Below are positions 46,146 through 54,914 of a DNA stretch of 64,000 nucleotides, one piece after another. The DNA lies in NCBI GenBank assembly GCA_910579225.1, contig CAJTTI010000011.1, forward strand, positions 47,770-111,769, in the 5' to 3' direction. Each line of letters begins with the position of its first letter. Position 1 is the first letter of the stretch. The notes under the pieces are model-generated. The model had not been told where the DNA came from and searched no databases. It worked only from the letters and a program-made list of their open reading frames with translations. Made by a program: the position numbers and the translations under genes. Source of the DNA: an uncultured Lachnospiraceae bacterium. GTDB lineage: Bacteria > Bacillota > Clostridia > Lachnospirales > Lachnospiraceae.

Positions 46146-47445
46146 AATCCTATGGCCAATAATCGGAGTCACTGTTATTGTTATTGCTATTACGACATGG
46201 CAATTAAAAGCTAATAGTAACCATAACGAAAAGTATTCTACCTACTCGTTAGAGCAGATCAATGACGGTAGCTGGAAGAAAGGTGATATCACCTTCAACT
46301 CCATCGTCCTCAAAGATTCTGACTACGAGTGGTACAAAAACACTCATGATGGTAAGCCCATCCCTCAAGGCACCCTCCGCAACGAGACCAACTTCGTTGG
46401 CGCTCGTGTCGCTGGAACCAACCAAGGTGCCGCCAACGTCTGGGAAGGCGATAAGATCTCGGTCGAAGATGGCAAGACCTATGTCGTCCGTCTCTACGTT
46501 CACAACAACAACCCTTACGGCGAGGAAGAGGGTAACGTCGCGAAGAACACTCAGGTGCGCTTCTACGTTCCTCAAACTGCCTCCAAAAACGTTACGGTCA
46601 ATGGTTGGCTGAAAGCCGACAATGCTCGTGAGAAAGACGGTTATGTCGATGATGTGACTTTCTACAACAACGACACTCCGTTCCATCTTGAGTACGTTGA
46701 TGGCTCCGCTCTGCTTGAGAACGGTAACTACGCTAGTGGTGCTGGCGTCAAGCTCACCAATAGCATCGTCAACCAAGGTAATCCTACCGGCAACGTTGCC
46801 GATGAGTGGACTAAGATCGGCTACAACGGCCTCGACGGTGATGTCCCTGGATGTTACAAATACATCAATTACGTGACCATCGAAGTCAAAGCGGTCTTTG
46901 ATTACGAATATACTGTAGAAAAGAAAGCTCGTGTCGTCGGTGATGCCGATCGCACTTGGAAAGACACTGTTGAAGCCAAGGTCGGCGACAAAGTCGAATT
47001 CCAGATCGAGTACAAGAACACCAGCGACAAGACCCAGATGGGCGTCAGCATTCGTGACGTTTTGCCATCCAACCTGCGTTATATCAGCGGTTCGGCCAAA
47101 CTTTACAATGCTAACCATCCTAGCGGTGCTACCTTCACTCATGACTATCTTGTCAATCAGGGTGTAAATATTGGTGGATATACTGCTGGCTCCAACGCTA
47201 TCATTCGCTTCCAGGTGGAAGTCGTTGATGATAACTTGGCTTGTGGTTCTAACACTATGGTAAACTGGGGTCGTGCCGGTGTCGGTACGAAGACCATTCA
47301 GGATTATGCTCAGGTGATAGTCAAGAAAGATGGGAATATATTTATGACCAAAGCAACTGTGCTTAGTATGTTAATTTTAATATGTCTAGCCGCCATTATC
47401 GTTTTACTTTATAAAATGCATAAAAACAAGCAAATCCACACATAG
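46129..47445 (+). CDS. DUF11-type surface protein, membrane-anchored
   Basis: 438 residues. An N-terminal TM/signal anchor (4-24) and a C-terminal TM helix with a basic tail (about 405-438, no LPXTG) bracket an extracellular region. The second half has a DUF11-like repeat domain (VEFQIEYKNTSDKTQMGVSIRDVLPSNL). It is about 70% identical by eye to the lipoprotein at 61597-62922. From about 46250 to 47320 codons end mainly in C or G (AAC, ATC, GTC, AAG), in sharp contrast to its neighbours, which suggests recent transfer. Adhesion or cell-contact functions are plausible but unproven. Confidence 0.75.
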   Translation: MRKIIKILWPIIGVTVIVIAITTWQLKANSNHNEKYSTYSLEQINDGSWKKGDITFNSIVLKDSDYEWYKNTHDGKPIPQGTLRNETNFVGARVAGTNQGAANVWEGDKISVEDGKTYVVRLYVHNNNPYGEEEGNVAKNTQVRFYVPQTASKNVTVNGWLKADNAREKDGYVDDVTFYNNDTPFHLEYVDGSALLENGNYASGAGVKLTNSIVNQGNPTGNVADEWTKIGYNGLDGDVPGCYKYINYVTIEVKAVFDYEYTVEKKARVVGDADRTWKDTVEAKVGDKVEFQIEYKNTSDKTQMGVSIRDVLPSNLRYISGSAKLYNANHPSGATFTHDYLVNQGVNIGGYTAGSNAIIRFQVEVVDDNLACGSNTMVNWGRAGVGTKTIQDYAQVIVKKDGNIFMTKATVLSMLILICLAAIIVLLYKMHKNKQIHT

Positions 47446-47518
47446 GCAAAACTTAAAAAAAATAAATACGAGATTATTATAATCGTATCCGATTTATACT
47501 TGATTATCATGATAACAA

Positions 47519-47544
47519 GCCCCTGTGGAAGTCTCCGCAGGGGC
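47519..47544. terminator. Hairpin between convergent genes
   Basis: GCCCCTG and CAGGGGC (with one extra inner pair) enclose a 12-nt loop between the DUF11-type gene and the serine recombinase gene. It may terminate both strands, though T runs are weak. Confidence 0.55.
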
Positions 47545-47572
47545 CTAATGTGCTAATTCCGTTCGTATCAGT

Positions 47573-49177
47573 TTACTTATTTTCTGATATTTTGACCGAC
47601 ACCTTCATATTGCCATAAAACCGAAACACAAGAGTCTTATCCGCAAACACTGTCACCGAATCCACCATGGTACACCACAGATCGGCATCAAACTCCGCCA
47701 GACTCTCTCCGCATTGTTCCAGCTTTTTAAGGCAGCGGTGAATCTGTTCTTTCTGGCCAAGCTGCTCTACCATTTTACCATCCAGATAGGCAATCCGCTC
47801 CTCTGCCCTTTTACATCTTGCATCCATTTCTGAGAATCGGCGGTTATACTCTTCCTGATCCTGTATCTGTCGGGTGTTCTCATTCATATAACGACGAAGA
47901 TCGTTGATCAGATCAGCATGTTTGGTTCTTGCCAGATCCTGCTGTTTTTCCAGATCCTGAGTATCTGCCAGTTTGATGAAAAGCTCCTTAAGATGCTTTA
48001 TGTACGGTTCTTTTTTCTCCAATACCTGATTAAAGGCCATTACAGAAGCATCCATGATCTCCTCTTCCTCTAAAATTGGAGTTGTGCAGGCAGTCTTATG
48101 ATCATACTTATGATTGCATCTCCAAATACATTTACGATATTTACTACCGCTGTGCCATACTTTTCTACCATAAAATCCATGACAGTCATTACAGAGGATT
48201 CTGGCAGTGAACGGGCTGTTCTTGTGTAATTGTCGACGAACAGGACGTCTCCGCTCAATTTCCTTCTGCACCAGATCAAACATCTCTGGATTGATGATTG
48301 CCGGATGAGAATTTTTTATATAGTACTGCGGAAGCTCTCCCCTGTTTTTCCTGATCTTTTTGGTCAGAAAATCTGCTGTGTAGGTTTTCTGAAGCAGGGC
48401 GTCACCCTTGTATTTTTCGTTCTGAAGAATGCTCATAATAGTAGACACGCTCCATTGTTTTTTACCTGCTGGCGTCGGAATCCCCTCGCTGACAAGCAGG
48501 TTGGCAATAGCCCGAACAGTTTTTCCTTCCAGAAACAGATTATATATTTTACGTACAATCTCCGCTTCTGCCTCAACAATCTTGGGAAGCCCGTCCTCGC
48601 CTTTTTCATAGCCAAGAAAAGATTTATAAGGCATATTGACTTTTCCGTCTTCCATGCTCTTTCGCTTGCCCCAGGTTACATTCTCACTGATAGAACGGCT
48701 CTCCTCCTGCGCCAGACTGCTCATAATGGTGATCATAACCTCGCCTTTGGCATCCAGTGTATGAATATTTTCTTTCTCAAAATACACTTCCACCCCCTTT
48801 TCTTTCAGCCGTCTGACAGCAGTCAATGTGTCCACCGTATTACGGGCAAAACGACTGATCGACTTGGTAAGGATTAGATCAATCTTTCCGCATAATGCAT
48901 CTTCGATCATGTGATTGAACCCTTCCCGTTTTTTGGTGTTAGTACCGGAAATCCCTTCGTCAGTATAAACTGAGACAAATTCCCATTCAGGATTACTTTT
49001 AATATGCTGAGCATAGAAGTTTACCTGCGCTTCATAACTGGAGAGCTGCTCATCCGAATCCGTAGAGACACGGGCATAAGCCGCCACGCGCTTTTTGTGC
49101 TGTTCTGCAACTGGTGTGGCAATATCTAAAGCAATTCTGCTCTCTATCTTATGAACTTTTCTGATCGGGGTTGTCAT
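47573..49177 (-). CDS. Large serine recombinase 1
   Basis: 534 residues. The N-terminal resolvase domain has the catalytic serine in AAYARVSTDS, and arginine-bearing SRFARNTVDTL; the Recombinase domain covers about 190-300 (YNLFLEGKTVRAIANLL, GIPTPAGKKQWS), followed by a zinc ribbon and coiled coil. It integrates or excises DNA by double-strand cleavage at short att sites. The first 29 nt overlap the preceding recombinase gene. Tandem large recombinases recur in clostridial elements. Confidence 0.95.
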   Translation of the reverse strand: MTTPIRKVHKIESRIALDIATPVAEQHKKRVAAYARVSTDSDEQLSSYEAQVNFYAQHIKSNPEWEFVSVYTDEGISGTNTKKREGFNHMIEDALCGKIDLILTKSISRFARNTVDTLTAVRRLKEKGVEVYFEKENIHTLDAKGEVMITIMSSLAQEESRSISENVTWGKRKSMEDGKVNMPYKSFLGYEKGEDGLPKIVEAEAEIVRKIYNLFLEGKTVRAIANLLVSEGIPTPAGKKQWSVSTIMSILQNEKYKGDALLQKTYTADFLTKKIRKNRGELPQYYIKNSHPAIINPEMFDLVQKEIERRRPVRRQLHKNSPFTARILCNDCHGFYGRKVWHSGSKYRKCIWRCNHKYDHKTACTTPILEEEEIMDASVMAFNQVLEKKEPYIKHLKELFIKLADTQDLEKQQDLARTKHADLINDLRRYMNENTRQIQDQEEYNRRFSEMDARCKRAEERIAYLDGKMVEQLGQKEQIHRCLKKLEQCGESLAEFDADLWCTMVDSVTVFADKTLVFRFYGNMKVSVKISENK

Positions 49178-50495
49178 TTCGATGTCTCCTTTCTTCCATT
49201 TTCAGTCGGCGTTCTCTCGCCTGTTGTCGCATTTCCTCTGTCCAGCCTTCGCTGCGGGGAGGATGCTCCCAGGTTACTTCCGCTGTATGTCCATCCCTGA
49301 ATATATAAAGTATCCGATTGTTTTTCAGCATTTGTATCTCGGCGATCTTGTCAAGGACGATGTCCCGGCTTAATTCCGTCACACCCAGAACTCCCATAGT
49401 TCTTTCCAGGAGGATCTTCTCCGGGATCTGCCTGGACTGACAGGCTTTTTTACCGCGTGCATCAAGTACACGACACCTCCATACTGGTTTTTGCCATTTG
49501 AAGCCAGCGTCAGCGACCTTTCGATTGAAGCTTCCGCCACAAAATCCGCAACGAATCATACTTGTAAAAATGTAGGGTTCCGTTGGTTTAGGTGTTTTAT
49601 GGAACCTTTTCGCTCGGCGTGCGATCTCCTGCTGTACCTGCTCAAAAATATCTTTGTCGATAATAGCTTCATGAGCATTCTCCACATAATACATGGGAAG
49701 TTCTCCGCGATTTTGTATGCACTTTTTGGTAATATGATCACTTTTGTAAGTTTTCTGTAATAGTAAATTTCCAGTATAGGCTTCGTTTCGCAAAATACCA
49801 TAAATGGTAGTTTCGTTCCATGGACGGCCCGTCCGGGTAGGAGTATTCATGCGTATCAGCTTTTTGACAATGGCATTTCTCCCCATTCCTGAGAGATAAT
49901 CATGAAATATCTGACGCACTGTTTTGGCTTCTTCGGGTACTATCTGTAAGATTCCATCTTTTAAACGGTAACCCAGCATACAGGCGTTGGCAAGATGTCC
50001 CTGCTCAAACTTTTTCCGAATACGCCATTTCATATTTTCGCTGGCTGACCAACTCTCCTCCTGTGCAAAAGATGCCAGGAGTGTCAGCATCAATTCTCCG
50101 TCTGCGCTTAGGGTGTGGATGTCTTCTTTTTCAAAATAGATATCTATACCCAATGCCTTTAATTCCCGTGCAGCTTCCAGAATGGTCACCGTATTGCGAG
50201 CGAAGCGTGTCACAGACTTGGTAAGGATCATATCAATCTTTCCCGCTCTGCAGTCAGACAGCATTCTCTGGAATTCTGGACGCTTCTCCTTCGTTCCAGT
50301 GATGCCTTCGTCCGCATAGATTCCAGCTAATTCCCAGTCTCCCCTGTTGCCAATATAATGATTGTAATAGCTGATCTGAGCAGACAGTGAATGAATCATG
50401 GAATCCTTACCAGACGATACGCGAGCGTAGGCCGCCACACGTTTTCGTCGGATCGGTTTAAGATACGAATGGTCAATTTTTGTAATTTCTCTCAT
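49149..50495 (-). CDS. Large serine recombinase 2
   Basis: 448 residues with the same domain order: catalytic serine in AAYARVSSGK, SVTRFARNTVTIL, Recombinase domain (LSGMGRNAIVKKLI, NTPTRTGRPW), zinc ribbon (IRCGFCGGSFNRK) but a shorter C-terminal coil. It is encoded just upstream of recombinase 1 and overlaps it. The pair may act together, each needed for excision or integration, or one may serve a nested element. Confidence 0.95.
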   Translation of the reverse strand: MREITKIDHSYLKPIRRKRVAAYARVSSGKDSMIHSLSAQISYYNHYIGNRGDWELAGIYADEGITGTKEKRPEFQRMLSDCRAGKIDMILTKSVTRFARNTVTILEAARELKALGIDIYFEKEDIHTLSADGELMLTLLASFAQEESWSASENMKWRIRKKFEQGHLANACMLGYRLKDGILQIVPEEAKTVRQIFHDYLSGMGRNAIVKKLIRMNTPTRTGRPWNETTIYGILRNEAYTGNLLLQKTYKSDHITKKCIQNRGELPMYYVENAHEAIIDKDIFEQVQQEIARRAKRFHKTPKPTEPYIFTSMIRCGFCGGSFNRKVADAGFKWQKPVWRCRVLDARGKKACQSRQIPEKILLERTMGVLGVTELSRDIVLDKIAEIQMLKNNRILYIFRDGHTAEVTWEHPPRSEGWTEEMRQQARERRLKMEERRHRNDNPDQKSS

Positions 50496-50560
50496 AATTT
50501 ACCTCCACTTTCCCAGTGTTTATGCTTAAATAATCAGGGGACCGATCGGCCCCCTTGATC

Positions 50561-50668
50561 TTACAGTTTCCAGATCTGGTCAATACTGTAAATAGCAATC
50601 AGACCAAACCTGTATGCCCAGTTTACAAACACTGTATCTGAGCCGGAGGAAATGTGATTATTTTCCAT
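50561..50668 (-). CDS. Small ORF, 35 residues
   Basis: ATG at 50668 with GGGGGCGCACATT just upstream; overlaps the previous gene by 11 nt. MENNHISSGSDTVFVNWA then a hydrophobic stretch (FGLIAIYSI). It lies between the 263-residue gene and the recombinases. Coding status is uncertain. Confidence 0.4.
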   Translation of the reverse strand: MENNHISSGSDTVFVNWAYRFGLIAIYSIDQIWKL

Positions 50669-51446
50669 AATGTGCGCCCCCTTCATTTTGGTTCTCTGTT
50701 GATGCAGGTCGTTCCGGACGGTATCCGTATCTCCAGCTGCCATTGCCAGACAGATTTCTGAGCAGAATCTTACGTGCTGCCTTATATTCATCTCCGATAA
50801 AACCCAATCTTATCAGAAAAAGGCGCATCGTAAACTTCTCATTCTCCATACTACATTCTTTGGTGATGACTCGTTTTTGCTTCTTTGCCATTTCACATAG
50901 AGCGGAAATTAAGCGGTGATAGGCATCGGCTTCTCCATCCAGATCATGTAATGTAAACCATGGAAATCGCAGACTGGATTCATCAATGATTACGGATAAA
51001 TGATCTGTACCAATGGCTTTTCTGAACAACGGTGCCTTACTGTCAATGATTTTTGTCAATCTTTCCAGAGCTTCTTCAGAAAACCCGGCTTTCGGTATTT
51101 CTACAATGAAGGTATTGTCATCCACCGTCTCATTATCCGGTTCATTGTTTTCTACCCTAGGAGACCTTTCAGATTCCTGCTCCACATTTTCTGTGGAGAT
51201 TTCTTCTGAACTCTCCGATATATAGCCGTGTTCTTTCAGCTGGTTTATCAGTCGTTCCAGTTCGTCCGGAGAAACATTTTCCGTACAGGATAAAACGCCA
51301 TTCTTATCTACGTTGTAAAGCCCTATGGCATAAGCAAACGTGGGTGCCTTTTGGTAAACAGCCGGTTTGCCTAAGATATCACTTATGGCCTGAACAAACT
51401 CTTTACGTTTTTTACCGGTTAGATTGTAGCTGTATTGTATTCTCAT
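50658..51446 (-). CDS. Mobile-element protein sharing a C-terminal module with the amidoligase
   Basis: 262 residues from ATG 51446 with AAAGGAGCAAAATCC upstream. The N-terminus (MRIQYSYNLTGKKRKEFVQAI) is found in proteins carried by clostridial conjugative elements, sometimes labelled virulence-related. The middle resembles a small alpha/beta domain (TFIVEIPKAGFSEEAL). The C-terminal 45 residues (EKFTMRLFLIRLGFIGDEYK to NGSWRYG) closely match the end of the amidoligase encoded at 52186-53157. Function is unknown. Confidence 0.75.
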   Translation of the reverse strand: MRIQYSYNLTGKKRKEFVQAISDILGKPAVYQKAPTFAYAIGLYNVDKNGVLSCTENVSPDELERLINQLKEHGYISESSEEISTENVEQESERSPRVENNEPDNETVDDNTFIVEIPKAGFSEEALERLTKIIDSKAPLFRKAIGTDHLSVIIDESSLRFPWFTLHDLDGEADAYHRLISALCEMAKKQKRVITKECSMENEKFTMRLFLIRLGFIGDEYKAARKILLRNLSGNGSWRYGYRPERPASTENQNEGGAHYGK

Positions 51447-51544
51447 GGATTTTGCTCCTTTCTTTAGTCCGCACACCATATATCACTCAAGCTTTCCAAA
51501 AAATCAAGTCTGAATATCTGATCAGTATGCGGAAAATCTACAGG

Positions 51545-51733
51545 TTACTCTTTATCACAGATTTCACCGGTAAAAATGTATTTTACATACTCTTTACGAT
51601 GCTCTTCCAGATAAACGACAAGTCCATAATAGTGCCTGCGATTAGCGATCCGCTGTACCATGTTTACGTCCAGCATATTGGTTTCTCCGCTTCGTCGTAT
51701 GTTCTCAATCTGTTGCCTGATGGTTTCAGTCAT
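51545..51733 (-). CDS. DUF5049-like small protein
   Basis: 62 residues, MTETIRQQIENIRRSGETNM, then a RHYYGLVVYLEEHRKEYVKYIF segment. The start at 51733 follows AAAAGGAGGATCGAAA and overlaps the upstream gene by 8 nt. Members of this small family recur near amidoligase genes in clostridial elements. No function known. Confidence 0.75.
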   Translation of the reverse strand: MTETIRQQIENIRRSGETNMLDVNMVQRIANRRHYYGLVVYLEEHRKEYVKYIFTGEICDKE

Positions 51734-52196
51734 TTTCGATCCTCCTTTTCCGGGAATCGCAAACAGCCTGATGCAGGATGTTGAGATCAAATCCCATATC
51801 TTTGTAGCTTTTCTTGATAATCTCAAAGTAGTGAGCTGACGGCGTATTATAGGGATGCCCAGATTCATTCATGATATAAATCATAGCGGCGACTCTTTTC
51901 CCGTCCAGTGTGAGGTGTAAAGTTTCCTTGCGGTAGAGATGCGGCCACCCTTCATAGATGTCAAGAGCATCTTCGTCTGTTGGCTGCAGTCGCCAAACCA
52001 GCACAGGAACCTTATATCCCTGTTCACGCTCGACAGTTGCCACAGCACTACGATTCCCGCCGCGGAACCACAAACGCCAGTTACGTAAAGTAGCTGTTCC
52101 TACTATTTCCGCCGTAAGGCAACGTCTTGCCATCTGTTCCAGATTAAGATTAGAGCCATAGGCAATATACAGTTTCTCTTTGTTTTTATTGTACAT
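51726..52196 (-). CDS. Gamma-glutamylcyclotransferase-like protein (AIG2 fold)
   Basis: 156 residues from ATG 52196 with GGAGGTTTGGAAA. The YIAYGSNLN motif binds gamma-glutamyl substrates; the likely catalytic glutamate is in DIYEGWPH. These enzymes release 5-oxoproline from gamma-glutamyl amides. It overlaps the amidoligase gene by 11 nt. The pairing suggests that amide or isopeptide bonds formed by the amidoligase are reversed or trimmed by this enzyme. Confidence 0.88.
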   Translation of the reverse strand: MYNKNKEKLYIAYGSNLNLEQMARRCLTAEIVGTATLRNWRLWFRGGNRSAVATVEREQGYKVPVLVWRLQPTDEDALDIYEGWPHLYRKETLHLTLDGKRVAAMIYIMNESGHPYNTPSAHYFEIIKKSYKDMGFDLNILHQAVCDSRKRRIEND

Positions 52197-53157
52197 TTTC
52201 CAAACCTCCATTTTCAGAATTTGTGCTGTTTCTCGTGTTGATATGGCTTCTCACATTTTCCCGTGAGCCATATCTCCAGGCAGCATTACCTTTTAAGTGT
52301 CTGTATAAGTGTTCTCTACAGCTTTTAAACTCCTCTCCGATGAAACCAATTCGATTCAGATATACTCGCATTGCGAACTTTTCGTTATCTTCCTGTACCT
52401 TATGATATCGAGCATTTTTCTGTGTCAGCGCCTGATGATTAAGCGCAAGAGCAAACACAACATAAGCTCTGATCTTTCCGGCATGGAGTGTGCCATTGAA
52501 CCCTCGAAGCTCTACTGTATGGTTTCCGTGAAAGAAACTATGTAGATTGAGGAAATGATAGCGACTGCCATGATAATGGTTGCTGCGTCTACCTGTATAT
52601 TTCTCGTACCAGATATCCTCAAGTTGCTCCAAAGTCTTTGGCTTTTTCTGGTTCATTTGTTCTACCAGCCACAGATCCATTTTCTGGCAATATTGCATTC
52701 TTTCTGGCGCAATTTGTAACGCTTTATAGAACAGGTCATTATGGCTGGCAATAATGTTGATAAAGTTGCGGATACTCCTTGCAGTGTGCCCCGCTCCATC
52801 CAGATGGATATGGATACCACAGGTTTTGTTGACAAATCCTCCAGCTCGACGCAGGCGTCTTGCGATCCCCTGAAGAACAGCAATGTCCTGATAATAGTTT
52901 AGGACAGGGCTGACCAGCTCTACACTGTAATGATCGTTTGCTGATAGGGTTCGTCCATTTTCCCTGTACTGACAATTGAGACTGCCATCGTACATAAACT
53001 TCCAGGTCCTTCCATCTGGGGCTTTGACCTCGTAGACTTCGTAATGACCGCCAACGTAGTTGACCTCACCCCGAAGGTAATCAGCAATCGTGTCTGCCGC
53101 CTGTTGTCGAGTGATCCCGGTGAACTCCACCTCAATGCCAAATTTTCTGGTAAACAT
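52186..53157 (-). CDS. Amidoligase enzyme (COOH-NH2 ligase fold)
   Basis: 323 residues. FGIEVEFTGITRQQAADTI starts the Amidoligase_2 domain; SVELVSPVLNYYQDI, GIHIHLDGAGHTARSIRNF and TVELRGFNGTLHAGK carry conserved Glu/His/Arg residues of the glutamine-synthetase-like fold. It probably forms an amide between a carboxylate and an amine of an unknown substrate (peptide, wall or protein). The C-terminal 45 residues match those of the 50658-51446 protein. It is in an operon with the AIG2-fold gene. Confidence 0.9.
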   Translation of the reverse strand: MFTRKFGIEVEFTGITRQQAADTIADYLRGEVNYVGGHYEVYEVKAPDGRTWKFMYDGSLNCQYRENGRTLSANDHYSVELVSPVLNYYQDIAVLQGIARRLRRAGGFVNKTCGIHIHLDGAGHTARSIRNFINIIASHNDLFYKALQIAPERMQYCQKMDLWLVEQMNQKKPKTLEQLEDIWYEKYTGRRSNHYHGSRYHFLNLHSFFHGNHTVELRGFNGTLHAGKIRAYVVFALALNHQALTQKNARYHKVQEDNEKFAMRVYLNRIGFIGEEFKSCREHLYRHLKGNAAWRYGSRENVRSHINTRNSTNSENGGLENVQ

Positions 53158-53298
53158 CTAACATCGTCCTCCTTTTCCTGGCGGACCGTTCTGCGATCGT
53201 CATTTAAGGAGGCATCCACGGATGCGTCCTTAAAATAAGTTCACATCGTGTCCACCAATTGTTTTATGCTGCGTTTAGCATGTTACATCGTTACTGAC

Positions 53299-53547
53299 TT
53301 AGAGCCTCCTTTCTTTTTGTTTTTTCAGATCAGCCAGCTTTTCGTGTGCCTGTTGTATATTGGTACTTCCTGATATATCATTCCAGACAATCACAATCTG
53401 TTCCAGACAGCCGATCCGCATTGTCGTCCGGCAATGACAATGCCGCACGTATTGGGAAGTGACAAACCATTCCTTACGGCAGTCCCTCCCCATGACGACT
53501 GAGAAGATAACACTCCCGTCCACAAAACTTTCGTTTTTTATTTCCAT
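53299..53547 (-). CDS. Small mobile-element protein overlapping the zinc-finger gene
   Basis: 82 residues from ATG 53547, preceded by CGAAGG. It overlaps the 3' end of the zinc-finger gene by 74 nt in another frame. SVIFSVVMGRDCRKEWFVT and RIGCLEQIVIVWNDISGS look like a real beta-rich fold, and the tail is highly basic (KKQKERR). An internal start at 53493 would reduce the overlap to 20 nt but lacks an RBS. Function unknown. Confidence 0.5.
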   Translation of the reverse strand: MEIKNESFVDGSVIFSVVMGRDCRKEWFVTSQYVRHCHCRTTMRIGCLEQIVIVWNDISGSTNIQQAHEKLADLKKQKERRL

Positions 53548-53866
53548 AACTGATAAACCTTCGTCCACAATAGCTGCAAACTAAGTGGTGCGGCTGGAGT
53601 TTTCTTCTCCGATTCCACCAGGTATAACGACAACGATCACTGCAAAATGTCTTTGGTTTGGAACCTGGGCTATGACGTAAAGGTACACCGCAATTCCTGC
53701 ATCTTTCATGCCCCGGCTTGTCCATCTGTATCGGTTTAATACCGCTGCGGCGACAAATAGATTTGACTGTGTTGGGGGATAAGAACAGGCTTTCTGCAAT
53801 CTCATTATATTTCTGTCCCTGTTGGTACATGGAAAGAACAGCTTCTTTTTTGATATTGGGTATCAT
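53474..53866 (-). CDS. HTH plus double zinc-finger protein
   Basis: 130 residues. Residues 1-45 form a sigma-70-region-4-like HTH (AVLSMYQQGQKYNEIAESLFLSPNTVKSICRR). Two zinc knuckles follow: CRNCGVPL...FCSDRCRYTWW and CSYCGRRF...FCGRECYLL. It is probably a DNA-binding regulator of the element. RBS AGAAGGAGACCAT precedes the ATG. Its 3' end is shared with the gene at 53299-53547 in a different frame. Confidence 0.85.
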   Translation of the reverse strand: MIPNIKKEAVLSMYQQGQKYNEIAESLFLSPNTVKSICRRSGIKPIQMDKPGHERCRNCGVPLRHSPGSKPKTFCSDRCRYTWWNRRRKLQPHHLVCSYCGRRFISYGNKKRKFCGRECYLLSRHGEGLP

Positions 53867-53954
53867 ATGGTCTCCTTCTCATAATTTTTTCATGTTGTTT
53901 GATTTGTTTTATGGCTTGTATGGATAATGTTTAATGAATCTCCTCCGTGATTCG

Positions 53955-54914
53955 TCAGCACAGCATCCCTCCATCCCCGCCTTCTCGGATAAGATCTGCC
54001 AATTCATCCCCCGTAATCACCGCAAACAGACGAGGCTGTTTCTCAAATGCAGTACGAATATGGTCAATCAGATGCTCTTTACGTTTCTGATCCGGTACAA
54101 CCCAGACTGTCAGCGGAAATACGCCGGAAATTTTCTGCTCTAATCCCGTATGATAATATTGATGATATTTTCGGCATTTTTCTATCACTTTGGCTGGAGA
54201 TTCGGTGTCAAGATCGACCTCGAAGAACCAGCGGTCCTCATACTCACCGGATACAGTAACAGCGTACAGATCAGGCTTTAAGGAGAGTTGTGTTCCATGC
54301 CTGCTGTATACTCGCCAGCATTCCGGCTCCAACTGTAATGTATTAAGAGTAAATCCATATTTTTGACATAACTCTGCCAACTGGATAGAAATTTCTGATA
54401 CTGCCAGTGTATGCGCCAGAAAATACGGCGAAGGTTCAAAAAATCGTCTGACGGGTGCTGCTTTGTAGTCGTGAAGGCACAGCAGACGTTCTCCGGCATG
54501 AGAGATATACCAGACTAAGGACCCCGATCCGGCCCGTATTCCCCCGATCCGGCGGGACAGCGCATCGACAAGCCCCATATTCCGAAGCTTTTTCAAACAA
54601 CGGCCTGAAGCTCTCAGAGCGGCATTGGGCGAGGCAGCATCCGTAAAAAACAGCCGCTGAATTTGTCCTGTCATCAGATAACGATGTCTTTGAATCGCCG
54701 ATAATACTTTTTTATCACGCTCTCCCAAAGACATATCCAGCTCGATTAAGTGTTTACGGGAAATCCGTTGATTTTCCTTACCTTCTCCCCCGTAAGAGGA
54801 ATTATTGGGGGCTGGATTACTATAGGAATTACAAACCTTATATTTAGAAAAATCCGGCGTTGCAGGCTTTTTTGCTTCTGCTTTCCGATCATGGTTCGTC
54901 GGTCGATTAGTCAT
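53955..54914 (-). CDS. Replication-relaxation family protein
   Basis: 319 residues from ATG 54914 with GGAAGGAGGAAACGCTT upstream. ERDKKVLSAIQRHRYLMTGQIQRLFF is a winged-helix DNA-binding segment; EDRWFFEVDLDTESPAKVIEKC resembles the nuclease-like core of the family (PF13814). These proteins assist replication or mobilisation of conjugative elements. It overlaps the coupling-protein gene by 4 nt. Confidence 0.9.
   Translation of the reverse strand: MTNRPTNHDRKAEAKKPATPDFSKYKVCNSYSNPAPNNSSYGGEGKENQRISRKHLIELDMSLGERDKKVLSAIQRHRYLMTGQIQRLFFTDAASPNAALRASGRCLKKLRNMGLVDALSRRIGGIRAGSGSLVWYISHAGERLLCLHDYKAAPVRRFFEPSPYFLAHTLAVSEISIQLAELCQKYGFTLNTLQLEPECWRVYSRHGTQLSLKPDLYAVTVSGEYEDRWFFEVDLDTESPAKVIEKCRKYHQYYHTGLEQKISGVFPLTVWVVPDQKRKEHLIDHIRTAFEKQPRLFAVITGDELADLIREGGDGGMLC

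Noticed and set aside
46249..47142. 297-residue minus-strand open frame
   Set aside because: Antisense to the DUF11-type gene; C-ending codons of that gene suppress stops on the other strand. No RBS or family.
52186..53157. ATP-grasp ligase or glutamine synthetase
   Set aside because: The sequence lacks ATP-grasp motifs and full-length GS domains; FGIEVEFTG and the His/Glu pattern fit the Amidoligase_2 family better.
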